Positions 1 to 25,465 are shown, counted from the stretch's first letter. The stretch: 25,465 nucleotides of DNA from Saccoglossus kowalevskii (GCF_000003605.2 NW_003144288.1:241468-266932), one strand, 5' to 3'. Notes: generated by a model not told the origin, from the letters alone. Numbers and translations are program-made.

Positions 1-352
1 AAAAGTGATATTTCGACTTCTGTTGAAAACCACAAGTCCAATTGCTTGATATACTGTAAAGGGGTTAATTATTCACTGGGTTTTAATTTTGCTTATTTCC
101 CTGACTGGAAAATGCGCTAAATTAAAACCCAGTGAATATGTAAAATTTAGCATAGAACACATTATCTAAATGATAATGGCAAATCAGTGAATTTTAAACC
201 CAGTGAAAATTAGTCATTTTACAGTATTATACATATAGGTACTACATGTGGACCTCTCTCAGATTTTTTCATTTTCTAATGATATCTTCTGTTCTTTAAT
301 TGCCATGTGCATTGCTAACAGCGAAGCTATCTCAGCCGACAGGCTGCTTGTT
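1..352 (+). repeat. Dispersed inverted repeat, left arm
   Basis: Bases 1-52 and 227-352 match the reverse complement of 22831-23113 closely. The shared stretch includes the blocks GACCTCTCTCAGAT and CAGCCGACAGGCTGC. The match is interrupted by the mini-element at 52-226. The arms are about 22.5 kb apart and are best read as two copies of a dispersed repeat in opposite orientation. The internal frame (103 codons from 248) is AT-rich and repeat-derived. Confidence 0.8.
52..226. mobile_element. MITE with TACTGTAAA / TTTACAGTA ends
   Basis: A 175-bp insertion in the left copy of the dispersed repeat, absent from the right copy. The ends are inverted (TACTGTAAA and TTTACAGTA) and the interior repeats CAGTGAA(T/A) and AAACCCAGTGAA in both orientations. 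The interior differs from the abundant MITE family elsewhere in the window, so it is a relative with similar ends. TA target duplication is inferred. Confidence 0.75.
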
Positions 353-956
353 ATTTTTATTTCGCTATTTTCACTGAATCAGAGAAAAAAAGACCCGCTA
401 CACCTTTTTAACTATATTTTACATTCAACTCATCAAAATTCAGTGAAATACAAAAAAGAAAAAATGTCTTTTCAACAAAAATTAATTCTAGCAAAAATAT
501 TTATAGAAAAATATTTTACAGTAAACTTAAGTCTTCACAACCATAAATACACATTTTGATTTTATTTTTAAAATGTGTTATTTTTTAATGTTTTATGTGA
601 TAGTGCTATTTTTTTAAAACAAATTTGAAATACAAAAAAAAAAATTGATCGAATCTGTTAGAAATGGCAAATATTTTGCGTAATAACAAAATACATTTTA
701 GGGAATAAAAAAAGTGTAAATTTTTTTTTTTGGTTCTACTTCCTCAATACAGCTTCAACTAGTGTTTGCTTTGCATAATGTTGTTAATAATTTACTTATA
801 CACTAACATAAAAATATTATTTCCCGAAACAAAACAGACACAGGTATATAACCTGATCACATTGTCTGTGTGTACAAGTAGTCCTTTGTTGCAACACAAA
901 TAAAGTGGGTCAACTTTTGCATGTAGTGATCATTATTTTTATGTTTCTTTCAATAG
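353..956. other. Intron sequence with nothing recognised
   Basis: AT-rich sequence with poly-A and poly-T runs on the left of the first visible LIMK exon. No CxxC-bearing open frame for the missing half of LIM1 was found on the + strand. Confidence 0.6.
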
Positions 957-17183
<16,227 letters not shown>

Positions 17184-17784
17184 CAGTTACTATGACAACA
17201 GTTAAATCGTTGTACACTTAGCTTCATAAAAAATATTATGTACTTAACAAATATGATCTGCCACTAGATGTTTCCTATATGTGAATTTACATAGATGTAT
17301 TTTTTTATGAATTTAATTTATTGATCAATAGAAAAATGTCTGTACATATTTTGTATCAAATTACATATTTATAGATGTAAAACTTAAAAAAGAAATATCT
17401 ATATTTGTGCAACTACTGATTTCAGTAAATGTGATCAACTCTACTTTTGATGCATTACCAGTAGACAATATTGGGTAATGAGTCACATGTTTTTTCTCCC
17501 GGAGGCTTGCATAGATTGTAAAATACACTCTGTTAACAAAAAAGCAACCCAACCAGCAGTATTGCAATATATTTCTTTTTTGATATCAGCTTACCAATTA
17601 CAACTGTTACATTTGAACTATCAATATTTCTATTTTTGTTTGCAGTACTGCTGGTTTAGTGGATTTTTCATTCACAATAAATGTAGCCTGCGTACCCACT
17701 CCCAGTTAGTTTGGTCTTGCATTATTATGATAAATATAGGCAAGCTGCTAATCTGAATGTTAATATTCCAAACGACAGTTAGCA

Positions 17785-17949
17785 TACTGTAAAATACTTT
17801 ATTTTAGCTGGAATTAATTTTCGCTGAAAAGACATTTTTGGTGCTTTGGGATTTATTTTCACTGATTTTTGACAAATTGAATGTAAAATATAGGAAAAAG
17901 GTATATTCGCTGGATCATTCCTTCAGCGAAAATAAAGTATTCTACAGTA
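17785..17949 (+). mobile_element. MITE copy 5 (CTGTARAATAC family), forward, internally deleted
   Basis: TACTGTAAAATAC ... GTATTCTACAGTA at 165 bp, shorter than the about 205-bp full copies. It has lost part of the GTTTTGTATGG block and part of the 3' half. Lies in the LIMK 3' flank. Confidence 0.86.
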
Positions 17950-18488
17950 TTTGCTCTATTATTAGTCTTTTTTTATTCCTTGTTTTGTGAGTTTTTATAA
18001 GGCAATTTTTTTGAGGACGAAAAATAAATAAAGTAATTCTTTTTTCCCATTAGATTTATAATTGAGATCATTGATCGGAGAGAAGAAATGAAATAAAATT
18101 TTATTCCATGTATAACCTTGTTTCTCATGATACTCCCACGAAAATGCAACTTGGATTTGTTATGCGGCGGGCGGTAACAAAAATGAAGATAAAAATAATA
18201 TTTTTTCAGCATTTGTTTTGCGCTTACAAGTCGGCGGGCCCAAGAAATTACGCTGAAATGAAATTATATTTATTTCATTTTTGGCTCCTGTTCATTCGGC
18301 GGGTTCGCGAAACAAGGGAGAATAAAAGTCTGGCCTCGGGAATGTGCCCAGTTGTGTTGACGATCAAAATATGATCCAGCATACAATAAAATAAATACTG
18401 TATTGGTTTCCAATGGTCACCAAAGAAATGCGACTTGTGGGTACCAGACATTCTTAACTACAATATCACTATCTGCACATTTAGACCA

Positions 18489-18615
18489 CTATCAGTTGGC
18501 TTACAAGTGTAATAGTAAATGCAACTAAATTTACTATATGGGGGCAGCCATCTTTGCCAAAAACAGTAAAACAAAGCCCCAACATTCCCAGCCAAACAAT
18601 CTATTGGGAACATTG
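18489..18615. repeat. Relative of the interior of the 13881-14579 element
   Basis: Shares the blocks TTTACTATATG, GGCNGTACAAGT-like and CCAAACNATC in the same order as 14108-14275, but no terminal repeats were recognised here. Confidence 0.55.
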
Positions 18616-19386
18616 CATATTTAGTTTATTTGTATTACCATTTTCAGCCAACTGATTATAATTATTAAATCAACACGGCTCGACCATGAGTGTAGTAGTA
18701 ATTTATTACAAAGTGCCTTTGTAACTATAGATGATAAAACTGTACAGACTTTTCAATAAGTGTTCGTTATATTGAAACTTGCAAGAATTCTATTTTATTA
18801 TTGTGAATATTTTCGTATTATTTGAATGATGTATTCGAACAGAATAAAATGTTACAAACTCGTTAACATGGTGTCTATATGCAAATACAACTTAGTTCAT
18901 GAATATTCATAAGTTGATCATTATGTATGCAAGCCACATTGTAAATTTTATGGAAACCATAGCAACAAATTCCAAATGTCCTTAACTTGTACACAGATAT
19001 CTTATCTTATTCAAAAGGGGACATTAGTAACTTTCTTCAGAAGAAAGTATCAAAATGTATTTTATCAATGGTTTGGATTGGCTAATTTTAAGTCGAATAA
19101 AGCACACCTTGTACCGGTTGTAATGTGCATAACCCTTGAACTGCCAGGTATTTTTCCCGCCCCAAATTTTGTAAAATTTCATCATCATGGCCTATAACAA
19201 ATATTGCATTTAGTTTTTGACCAAAAAGTTAGTCAATTATCAGACTACACACAAATGTTGTTGCTACGGTAGTTCCAAAAGTTGACAATGGCACTCAACC
19301 TAAAGATAGGGGTGTAACATTTATCCCAATTTACACGGACTCTAAAAGAAATGCAATTTACTCTATGTTTACGATAAACAAAAATA

Positions 19387-19575
19387 TTAGGTTATTTGGA
19401 TTTTTAATCTCGTCATATTCTTTTTAAAAAATTCTGGCAGTTTGGTTGAAATAAATAGATTCCTTCCATCTCTAAACTGTGGAATGATCAGCTGTTTAGC
19501 ATGCAGATGCATTGGTACAGTCCGCACTTTAGCCTGTCTTATATTGAGTCGTTGTAACATGTCTCCTGGCAATTT
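19387..19575 (-). CDS. RPUSD4: RPUSD4 last coding exon
   Basis: 62 codons plus a TAA stop at 19389-19387. [12 protein letters not shown], then [16 protein letters not shown], then [14 protein letters not shown], matches the extreme C-terminal domain of RPUSD4 (IPLHLHARQLILP...KLPRFF). The acceptor is TTTTCAG. Confidence 0.96.
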   Translation of the reverse strand, partial: KLPGDMLQRLNIRQAKVRTVPMHLHAKQLIIPQFRDGRNLFISTKLPEFFKKNMTRLKIQIT

Positions 19576-22500
19576 CTGAAAAAAAATTCAAAACAAAATA
19601 ATTTCAAAAAAAACGTAGCATGTTATACTTACTTTATCAACATGGCTGATATGAATCTACGTAATCAAGGGTTGTCATTGGTCAATTCTAACAATAAGTG
19701 ACACATAATATAAATAAATGTTGTAAATAACATTTTGATAACATTTTTATTTTTAATGTTTGTAGCAGTAAACATTTCCGTGAAATTGTTTGTGCAAATG
19801 CACTTAATTTTTTGTAGCTCACACACTTGTAAAATTCTTCTTTTTTTGTTAAATTATTCTTTGGGTCATTTTCAAAGAAAAAATAGGTACATAAAATAAT
19901 TCAAAATGGGCACCAGATCAGGCATAACATCACAAAGTCATTAGGGGACCCCCTAATTTTAATTTGCTCTTTGTCATTTGACAGAACCTTTCGCACAACA
20001 AAATATCAAGAATTTGTAGTGCTCTTAAAATTCCCAAATTTTTTACTAGGTAGCCATATTCCGAACATCAAGAATATTCCTAGCAACAAACAACGTTTGT
20101 AAGTACCAGTACACTGCAGCAGTAAATTATTCAAAGGTCCGTGGTTATCACAAAAATACAATTGCACACACCTCCACGGAAACAACTCTGCCAGTTAGAT
20201 ATAGTACATACAGTGAGTTTATATTGGTAGATTAAATTCATTGGACCCACCACCATTGAATGAATCTTCCCCAGATAAAGTCGCATACTGTAGAATACTT
20301 TATTTTCACTTGGAATTTATTTTCGCTATTTTCGCTGAAGGGAAGATTCTGTGAAAATAAAATCCAGCGAATATACTTTTTTCTATATTTCACATTAAAG
20401 TCATCAAAAATCAGTGAAAAGTGAAAAGCCTTTTCAGCAAAAATTAATTCCAGCAAAAATAAAGTATTCCACAGTATGTATTTGGAACACTGGTGGGTTA
20501 TGAGAATATAAATTTGTTTATCAACTCAAAACACGTACATGTGTGATGTGATTACCGCTGACCGTTAATAAAGTAGTATAATAGAAGTTACCTGTGGTGC
20601 TAGTTTATCATGATGGGAATATTTATGATCTCCTAAAATTGGACATCCTAAACCAGACGCTAAGTGACATCTTATTTGGTGTTTTATACCTGGAAATATA
20701 AGGAATCATTTGATCACATTTTAAATTGATGTGAATGATAAGCTACAAGTAGTGATGTACTGTAAAATACTTTATTTTCGCTTGGAACTAAAAATTCAAA
20801 GAATATACTCTTTTTCATTTAATTTCATTCATTACATTTAACTCGTCAGAAATCAGTGAAAATAAATTTCATACAAAACACCCAAAAAGTAATTTTACAT
20901 AATTATACATCTGTCACCGTAACGCCATAAGTTACAGTGTGCCGTAATTTTGCGGTATTTTACGGGGTGTTTTCATACTACCATATTAGGAAATGCGAAT
21001 TCCAAATATGAGATGATTACGCGCATAAGCGTCTTCTAATAATAAAAACAAACATGGCTGCCATCAGGATTTGACCGGATTCTGTTCTAAACTTTTTGGA
21101 TTTCGGCATTCCTATGATGTATCCTTGGAAGAAAAAGATGTATAATAATAAGGTTATTACGAAAATACCTCAAAGTATGCCTATAGATGGATGGTCTTTA
21201 TATAGAGGTAGTCACTAACTCAAGTCAAATAACAGTGGTCAGGCAACAAGTACCCAAATCGCATGAGAGTTGCTGTTGATTTGGATGGATGATGTGGGCC
21301 ATATACAAACATATAATCCTATGGTGTTATAAGTGTAGGAATTCTTATGTACAATGTTGTGTTAAACATGGTGATACAAAATATAAAGGTGTGGCAGTCG
21401 GTGAAAACATTGTGTGAAGATGAACAAGAGACAGCAGCACACATCTATGTCTACACCATACCGCCCATACTAAAACTGTTCTTATCCTCGGGGGCGGAGC
21501 TACGTCACAAGACGTTCCACGTTGCTACGACGCGCACCACTGTACATGCATTTCTATGGGCTCTGTGCGCGCTGCTGTGGAACGCCGGTCGAGCCGGTGA
21601 AAATTCGAGAAAACAACACAAACTCAACTTTGAAGTAATCCCGAACAACCAAATTTATATATGTTACACACGTAGGGCTAATCTTGTTACACTGTTCAGA
21701 GGAGTCTCAACAATCATCCCAAAATACCATTTTCTGCGAGTTTTGGGCCATTGTTTTCACCACCTCCGGTTGCCAGGCGGTGAAAATGCCCGGATGTCCG
21801 CCCCCGAGGATTTCTCACTTGTCCATTACCTGTTTCAGGCTGCAGTTCTACTAATGCACAATTTCCTTCACTTGCGAGTACTTTAAAATTTGTAAGAGCT
21901 GTAGCTCCTTTACCAGAACTGGATTTTATCAGATTTTTGTATACCAATCCATAGTCAGGTCGTAATAACATCTGAAAAAACACAAACAATAAATCAAGGC
22001 ATCACAAGAACAACTAAATAACAAGTTACGATATAAACAGGAAACAATTTTTGTAAAGGATACAGTGTTCTTTTGTGAAATCAACAGATTTTCATGAAGT
22101 ATATACTGTGATATCGTTCCATTACCAATAGTCTTTCATGGAAAATAACCTCTGAATAAAGCTTTAATATTAAAGGGTGGCAGTCGTCGTATCGCGTTCT
22201 GTTCGATATGAGACTCATATCGACGTATACAACGTGTGTAAAATACATTGTTTATTTAAATGAAATTCGAACACGCGCTGCGCGACGACCACCGCGCTTT
22301 AAGTAAACTTACCCTGTTTTTGCCAGCCACTTCACCCTCTTCCATGGGAATATCAACAACACCTGTGTACAAACAGTCATTACCAATATTATTAAAGTGT
22401 CAGCTTGCTAGTTAGTTTGTTTAGCTCGTGCCAGACTTCGTAAGGATTGAAGGCTTACAGATTAGAACTTATTCTTCCATACATCTCCAGTCAACTCCCA

Positions 22501-25075
22501 AAAATGCATACACAAACTGCTTTGCCTTGAAAGATTGCACCTCATACACAAGGTGAATCATGTAATTTTTATTTATGAGTAGCATTCTACCTTTAATTTA
22601 CAGTTAAAAATACTAAACTAGAATTACAGTATCATATGCACAGAAAGTCACAAGCCACTGATTGATTTGGTCAGTTTAAGTATTGTTTGATGAACAAGCT
22701 ACCAACCTTCACTTGGTTCAGGAACACCTACTGTTAACACCCTATTCAAACAATTAAAACATGGTAAATATTAATATTTCATCACCTAGGCTCTTGTAGA
22801 GATGTATCTCCAATAGAAGCACATATAAACAACAAGCAGCCTGTCGGCTGAGATAGCTCCGCTGTTAGCAATACACATTTCAATTAAAGAACTGAAGATA
22901 TCATTAGAAAATGAACAACATGTATAATATCAAAGAAGTCAGACTTGCAATTTTCAACAAGAAGTCGAAAATATCACTTTTTACCAAAAATGACAAAAAT
23001 ATTCATCAAAATTAGAGAATTGAAAATATTATCACAAAATGAACAAATCTGAGAGAGGTCCACCTACATGTATAGTACCTATATATACATTATCAAAGCA
23101 ATCAGACTTGCGGCTTATGCATTTATCGATTTACTTGATTATTAAAATATGACTTATTTTGACCATAGACACATCTATATCACACACATTTAATAGTGTA
23201 TTGTACTTCTAATCGACTAAATACTTGCTGTTCAAATACTGGTTTGGATAACTTACATGTAATAATTTGTACAGGTTTCAGAACAATTCTTGGCCAAATT
23301 GTTTGATGTGTGTTTGTGTGAACAGTAAAACATCAAAAGAAAATATTTCTGGGTCAACCATAACTTTACGTTTGTCATTTCAATGAACTTGGCCCAGGCA
23401 TGTCAATCAATTTTTTTGTATGTAGAATTCACTTACCAATATCTTTTTATAACCATTTTCTTTCTAAATAAAGCATTCAGTTGTTTGGCTATAATCTCTG
23501 ATTTAGCTAACAACATGACACCAGTTGTTTCTTTATCTAGCCTGTGTACGAGGTATAACTTTGGTAACGATTTATCTATTAACTTTGCTAATATTGTTAG
23601 AGTATCGTTTACATTATTAGTTATGGTAGGCCCACCTGTAAATAATGAAATAAACAAGATGTCAATATTTGTGTCACTTCCACGTATGGGACTTCGTGAC
23701 AGAGCCGTGAGACCATCTTCCTATCACAGTAGAATTGAACACTATAATTGTTCCTAACAACATTTTGGTATCTTTTCATGTTTTTCTCACCAGATAGCTG
23801 CAGTTTTGGTCAAAACTTTTGAAAAAATGCGGGTATATTTTGTGAATGGTTAAGTTAATTTTTCAAACCTTGATGTACTAACCAATGATCAACTACTGTA
23901 GAATAATTTATTTTCGCTGAAAGGATGATTCCGTGAAAATAAAATCCAGCGAATATACTTTTTTTCCCATATTTCACATTAAACTCATCAAAATTCAGTA
24001 AATTAAATTCCATACAAAAATTAATTAATTCCAGCGAAAATTAATTCCAGCGAAAATAAAGTATTCCACAGTATTTCCAGTAGATTACACATGTACAGGT
24101 TAAGGAAGGAGTCTTGATCAATCCTCACCCAGGTCATAGGTCAATTGCCTTCTGGTGATCAATACCAGATAAGATTGTACTGTGCAGCAACTACTATCAG
24201 TGATTGGTATAAAAACAAGACGTCTTGTATGCAGGGAGGGGGGGGGGTCCAAAATTAGTTGATTTTAACTTTTTGGAATTAGCTTACCATGCGAAGGAAG
24301 ACCGTATGGTTTGTCAATAGCAATTACATCATCTGAAAAATAAAACAAAACATTTTAAGTAAAAAAAATTTAAAGAAAATTACCCAAAAAATTATAGAGA
24401 AAAATATAAATAGGTCAAATCTTGCACCAAAAGATTGGTGAGAGTCAGGACATTAAGTGTGAAAGTCAGGAGTGAGAGTCAGGACATTAAGTATGAGAGT
24501 CAAGGCATTAAGTGTGAGAGTCAGGGCATTAAGTGTGAGAGTCAGGGAATTAAGTGTGAGAGTCATGACATTAAGTGCGAGAGTCATGACATTAAGTGCG
24601 AGAGTCAGGACATTAAATGTGAGAGTCAGGGCATTAAGTGTGAGAGTCAGGGAATTAAGTGTGAGAGTCATGACATTAAGTGCGAGAGTCAAGACATTGA
24701 GTGCGAGAGTCAAGACATTGAGTGCGAGAGTCAGGACATTAAGTGCGAGAGTCAGGACATTAAGTGCGAGAGTCAGGACACCAAGTATGGGAATCAGGAC
24801 ACCAAGTATGGGAATCAGGACATTAAGTGTGAGAGTCAGGACATTAAGTGTGAGAGTCAGGACATTAAGTGTGAGAGTCAGGACATTAAGTGTGAGAGTC
24901 AGGACATTAAATGTGAGAGTCAGGACATTAAGTGTGAACTCACCATGATCATAGATGATGCGTTCATGTAGAATCTTAGCAACAACAAATGGAGACAATC
25001 TACTTAGATCTTGTGTTTCATGACTGCAAACTCTAAATCCCATGGAGTCTGTTTGTTTCGGTGATGACTGTGGCA
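19387..25075 (-). CDS. RPUSD4: Mitochondrial RNA pseudouridine synthase (RPUSD4-like), 8 coding exons, 5'-partial
   Basis: Coding exons in transcript order: 25075-24944, 24332-24288, 23635-23437, 22741-22707, 22362-22313, 21971-21830, 20689-20592, 19575-19387. All introns are GT-AG, and the 890 nt stay in one frame for 295 residues plus stop. Family knowledge: RluA-type synthases isomerise uridine to pseudouridine. RPUSD4 acts in mitochondria on 16S rRNA and a tRNA and is needed for mitoribosome assembly. Evidence here is [20 protein letters not shown] with its catalytic Asp, [14 protein letters not shown] and the C-terminal [10 protein letters not shown] block, all at RPUSD4 spacing. The start codon and mitochondrial targeting peptide lie upstream of the most 5' exon seen, probably beyond 25465. 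Lack of RPUSD3-like changes at the catalytic motif favours RPUSD4. Confidence 0.95.
19576..20285 (-). other. RPUSD4 intron, nothing recognised
   Basis: AT-rich intron upstream of the last exon. It contains a small palindrome TTAGGGGACCCCCTAA near 19942 and no recognised element. Confidence 0.5.
20286..20476 (-). mobile_element. MITE copy 6 (CTGTARAATAC family), reverse
   Basis: TACTGTAGAATAC ... GTATTCCACAGTA, with the reverse interior order. The CATACAAAACGCCC block is deleted. Confidence 0.86.
20592..20689 (-). CDS. RPUSD4: RPUSD4 exon: IKHQIR and GDHKY
   Basis: Completes the Gly and gives [23 protein letters not shown], the third conserved RluA motif (T/G-x-x-HQIR-H...PI-GD-KY), ending with LAPQ as in vertebrate RPUSD4. 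Phase 0 at the donor GTAACT. Confidence 0.97.
20758..20895 (-). mobile_element. MITE copy 7, truncated
   Basis: Begins TACTGTAAAATAC in reverse orientation and keeps the CATACAAAACACCC block, but lacks the terminal GTATTCCACAGTA. Confidence 0.75.
21125..21240 (-). repeat. Dispersed repeat shared with 11770-11870
   Basis: Matches the reverse complement of 11770-11870 from AAAAAGATGTATAATAATAA through a diverged tail ending in CACTAACTC/TTACTCGCTGAC-type sequence. Family unknown. Confidence 0.6.
21470..21829. other. GC-richer intronic segment beside an RPUSD4 donor
   Basis: Stands out from the AT-rich intron (for example GGGGCGGAGC and GTGCGCGCTGCTG) and runs up to the donor of the VELQPETG exon. 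A 179-codon + strand frame crosses it and the exon, but it is antisense to the conserved exon and not family-like. It may be an uncharacterised repeat. Confidence 0.4.
21830..21971 (-). CDS. RPUSD4: RPUSD4 exon: VELQPETG
   Basis: Phase 0 at the start (MLLRPDYG). It encodes a basic/Ser segment, [23 protein letters not shown], the RluA substrate-binding region (LVEL.P.TG.xHQIR once joined to the next exon). It ends one base into the Gly. The donor GTAATG abuts a GC-rich non-coding segment. Confidence 0.95.
22170..22302. mobile_element. TTAA-flanked mini-element (piggyBac-like MITE)
   Basis: TTAA at 22170-22173 and 22299-22302 flank imperfect inverted ends (AGGGTGGCAGTCGTCG against AGCGCGGTGGTCGTCG read from the other side). 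TTAA duplication is the hallmark of piggyBac-type transposons. The interior block ATTGTTTATTTAAAT resembles 3566-3590 in the other orientation. It ends 10 bp from an RPUSD4 exon. Confidence 0.7.
22313..22362 (-). CDS. RPUSD4: RPUSD4 small exon (50 nt)
   Basis: Completes Gly and encodes [16 protein letters not shown]. GxVDxPI/M is a conserved RluA strand after the catalytic helix. The donor GTAAGT ends only a few bases from a TTAA-flanked mini-element. The acceptor is TACACAG. Confidence 0.9.
22363..22706 (-). other. RPUSD4 intron, nothing recognised
   Basis: Short AT-rich intron between the two micro-exons; no element was seen. Confidence 0.5.
22707..22741 (-). CDS. RPUSD4: RPUSD4 micro-exon (35 nt)
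   Basis: Completes the Trp of KRYW and encodes [11 protein letters not shown] plus a split Gly. It matches the strand after KKYW in vertebrate RPUSD4 (AITVHVPMPSAG). It is identified only through phase and family alignment, as it is far too short to be found as an ORF. Confidence 0.87.
22831..23113 (-). repeat. Dispersed inverted repeat, right arm
   Basis: Reverse-complement counterpart of bases 1-352. It lacks the 52-226 MITE but has an extra internal stretch (about 22916-23040). That stretch repeats the AAAAGTGATATTTTCGACTT block, so the copy seems to hold a partial tandem duplication. Confidence 0.78.
23437..23635 (-). CDS. RPUSD4: RPUSD4 exon: catalytic HRLDKETTG
   Basis: Encodes GGPTITNN, a helix, then [18 protein letters not shown] (HRLDKETTG at 23546-23520, catalytic Asp codon 23537-23535). 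[12 protein letters not shown] and a split Trp follow. This is the strongest single proof of a RluA-type synthase in the window. The acceptor is ATTTACAG and the donor GTAAGT. Confidence 0.97.
23894..24073 (-). mobile_element. MITE copy 8 (CTGTARAATAC family), reverse
   Basis: TACTGTAGAATAA ... GTATTCCACAGTA, with the reverse interior order and partly rearranged near the right end, where the TTAATTCCAGCGAAAA block is doubled. Confidence 0.86.
24288..24332 (-). CDS. RPUSD4: RPUSD4 exon: DKPYG motif
   Basis: A 45-nt exon encoding [15 protein letters not shown]. The (D/N)KPxG...HG motif is RluA-family motif I. Codons are split on both sides, and the terminal Gly joins GGP in the next exon. Confidence 0.94.
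24437..24938. repeat. Minisatellite, 21-bp unit, about 24 copies
   Basis: The unit begins GTGAGAGTCAGGACATTAAG on the + strand, and 22 to 24 units run without interruption. Variants are ordered (GGGCATT, GGGAATT, ATGACATT, AGGACATT) and the order recurs, suggesting higher-order duplication. Since 21 is a multiple of three and the unit lacks stops in several frames, long open frames arise on both strands by chance. It lies in an RPUSD4 intron and stops 5 bp from the donor of exon 24944-25075. Confidence 0.95.
24944..25075 (-). CDS. RPUSD4: RPUSD4 exon: N-terminal region before the catalytic domain
   Basis: Read on the - strand, the acceptor TTTCAG ends at 25076-25077 (AG) and the donor GTGAGT begins at 24943. 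Two bases complete an incoming codon. The encoded QSSPKQTDS...[18 protein letters not shown] is the linker and first helix leading to the synthase core; the helix [12 protein letters not shown] resembles this position in RluA proteins. The first part is poorly conserved. The donor is followed within a few bases by the 21-bp minisatellite. Confidence 0.82.
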
Positions 25076-25465
25076 CTGAAACAAAAATATGTATCATTAT
25101 TATCACTTTGTGTAATTGGGTTGACCCCAGTTAACTCAAACTTCAGTCAGATATCTTAAATTGAATTAAAATTTGTGTACATATCCTAATACAATAAAGA
25201 TAAATGAGATAATATTTGAAATAAAATTGTCATTTTTGGTTCATCAAGTAGAAATATACTAGATATATTTGAGACGCATAACAATAAAATAACATAAAAT
25301 AACAATAGTTTATTACCACTGTGATATTCAAAATGGCACCTATATCCAAACCTGGTTCAACACTTCAAATTTACTAAGACTCTTTTTCAACACAACTGTT
25401 TAGTTTAGCAATTGACAATGTTATGACAAATTTTTCCTATTTTTCATTATGGCAGAGCTCCAGAA
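25076..25465 (-). other. RPUSD4 upstream intron or 5' region, nothing recognised
   Basis: AT-rich; no further exon with the expected N-terminal or mitochondrial-targeting features was found. Confidence 0.5.

Larger units (their letters stand above)
17184..19386. other. Convergent intergenic region and 3' UTRs
   Basis: Holds the 3' UTRs of LIMK (+) and RPUSD4 (-), which converge. Candidate poly(A) signals are AATAAA at 17676-17681 and 18844 for LIMK, and TTTATT (AATAAA on -) at 18702 and 18794 for RPUSD4; which are used cannot be told. It also holds MITE copy 5, a G+C-spotted stretch at 18160-18330 of unknown nature, and a relative of the 13881 element interior at 18489-18615. Confidence 0.6.

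Noticed and set aside
248-559. 103-codon + strand open frame as the missing LIM1 exon
   Set aside because: It has no Cys/His zinc ligands or splice sites that fit, and it is repeat-derived AT-rich sequence.
17676-17681. Definite poly(A) site of LIMK
   Set aside because: Several AATAAA motifs occur in AT-rich sequence, so none can be chosen without transcript data.
21347-21886. 179-codon + strand open frame
   Set aside because: It crosses a GC-rich intron segment and runs antisense to the conserved VELQPETG exon of RPUSD4. No domain is recognisable.
24437-24938. CRISPR-like regular repeat
   Set aside because: There are no spacers, the units are directly adjacent, and the host is a eukaryote.
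24435-25106. Long open frames on both strands (up to 217 codons) rich in ESQDIKC or TLTLNVL repeats
   Set aside because: They are produced by the 21-bp minisatellite, whose unit length is a multiple of three and which lacks stops. They overlap a real RPUSD4 exon only at one end.

Overview
The window is metazoan nuclear DNA: AT-rich, intron-rich, full of short non-autonomous transposable elements, and with one assembly gap (206 N at 15131-15336). The gene families and the repeats suggest an invertebrate bilaterian such as a lophotrochozoan or a non-vertebrate deuterostome. I cannot name the species from sequence alone.

Two protein-coding genes converge tail to tail. On the + strand, 14 coding exons from 957 to 17183 encode a LIM-domain kinase (LIMK): the second half of LIM1, LIM2, a PDZ domain, a Ser/Pro linker and a complete kinase domain with the LIMK signature HRDLN and the activation-loop Thr. 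The 5' end (start codon and first half of LIM1) lies before base 1. All 13 introns are GT-AG and all junction phases fit, except that the PDZ/linker exon (5831-6077) is one base short of a continuous frame. On the - strand, eight coding exons from 25075 down to 19387 encode the conserved part of a mitochondrial RluA-type pseudouridine synthase (RPUSD4), including HRLDKETTG and the true C-terminus. Its N-terminal exon(s) lie beyond 25465. The two stop codons are 2.2 kb apart.

Most of the remaining sequence is intron and repeat. (1) One MITE family with ends CTGTARAATACTTTATTTTC is present at least eight times in both orientations. (2) A larger element starts with a palindrome beginning AGTCCCCGTT and ends in ACGGGGAC. 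It occurs three times in LIMK introns, always in sense orientation, and its end always lies 36-41 nt upstream of a 3' splice site. Its third copy contains a 323-bp tandem array that spans the N gap. (3) There is a 700-bp TIR element, a TTAA-flanked mini-element, a 195-bp near-perfect hairpin and a dispersed inverted repeat at the two ends of the window; one arm of that repeat carries a MITE and the other is its empty site. (4) A minisatellite of about 24 copies of a 21-bp unit directly abuts a splice donor of the RPUSD4 gene.

The two genes have no obvious functional link: one acts in cytoskeletal signalling and the other in mitochondrial RNA modification. The features most worth following are the splice-acceptor-associated element and the one-base break in LIMK.
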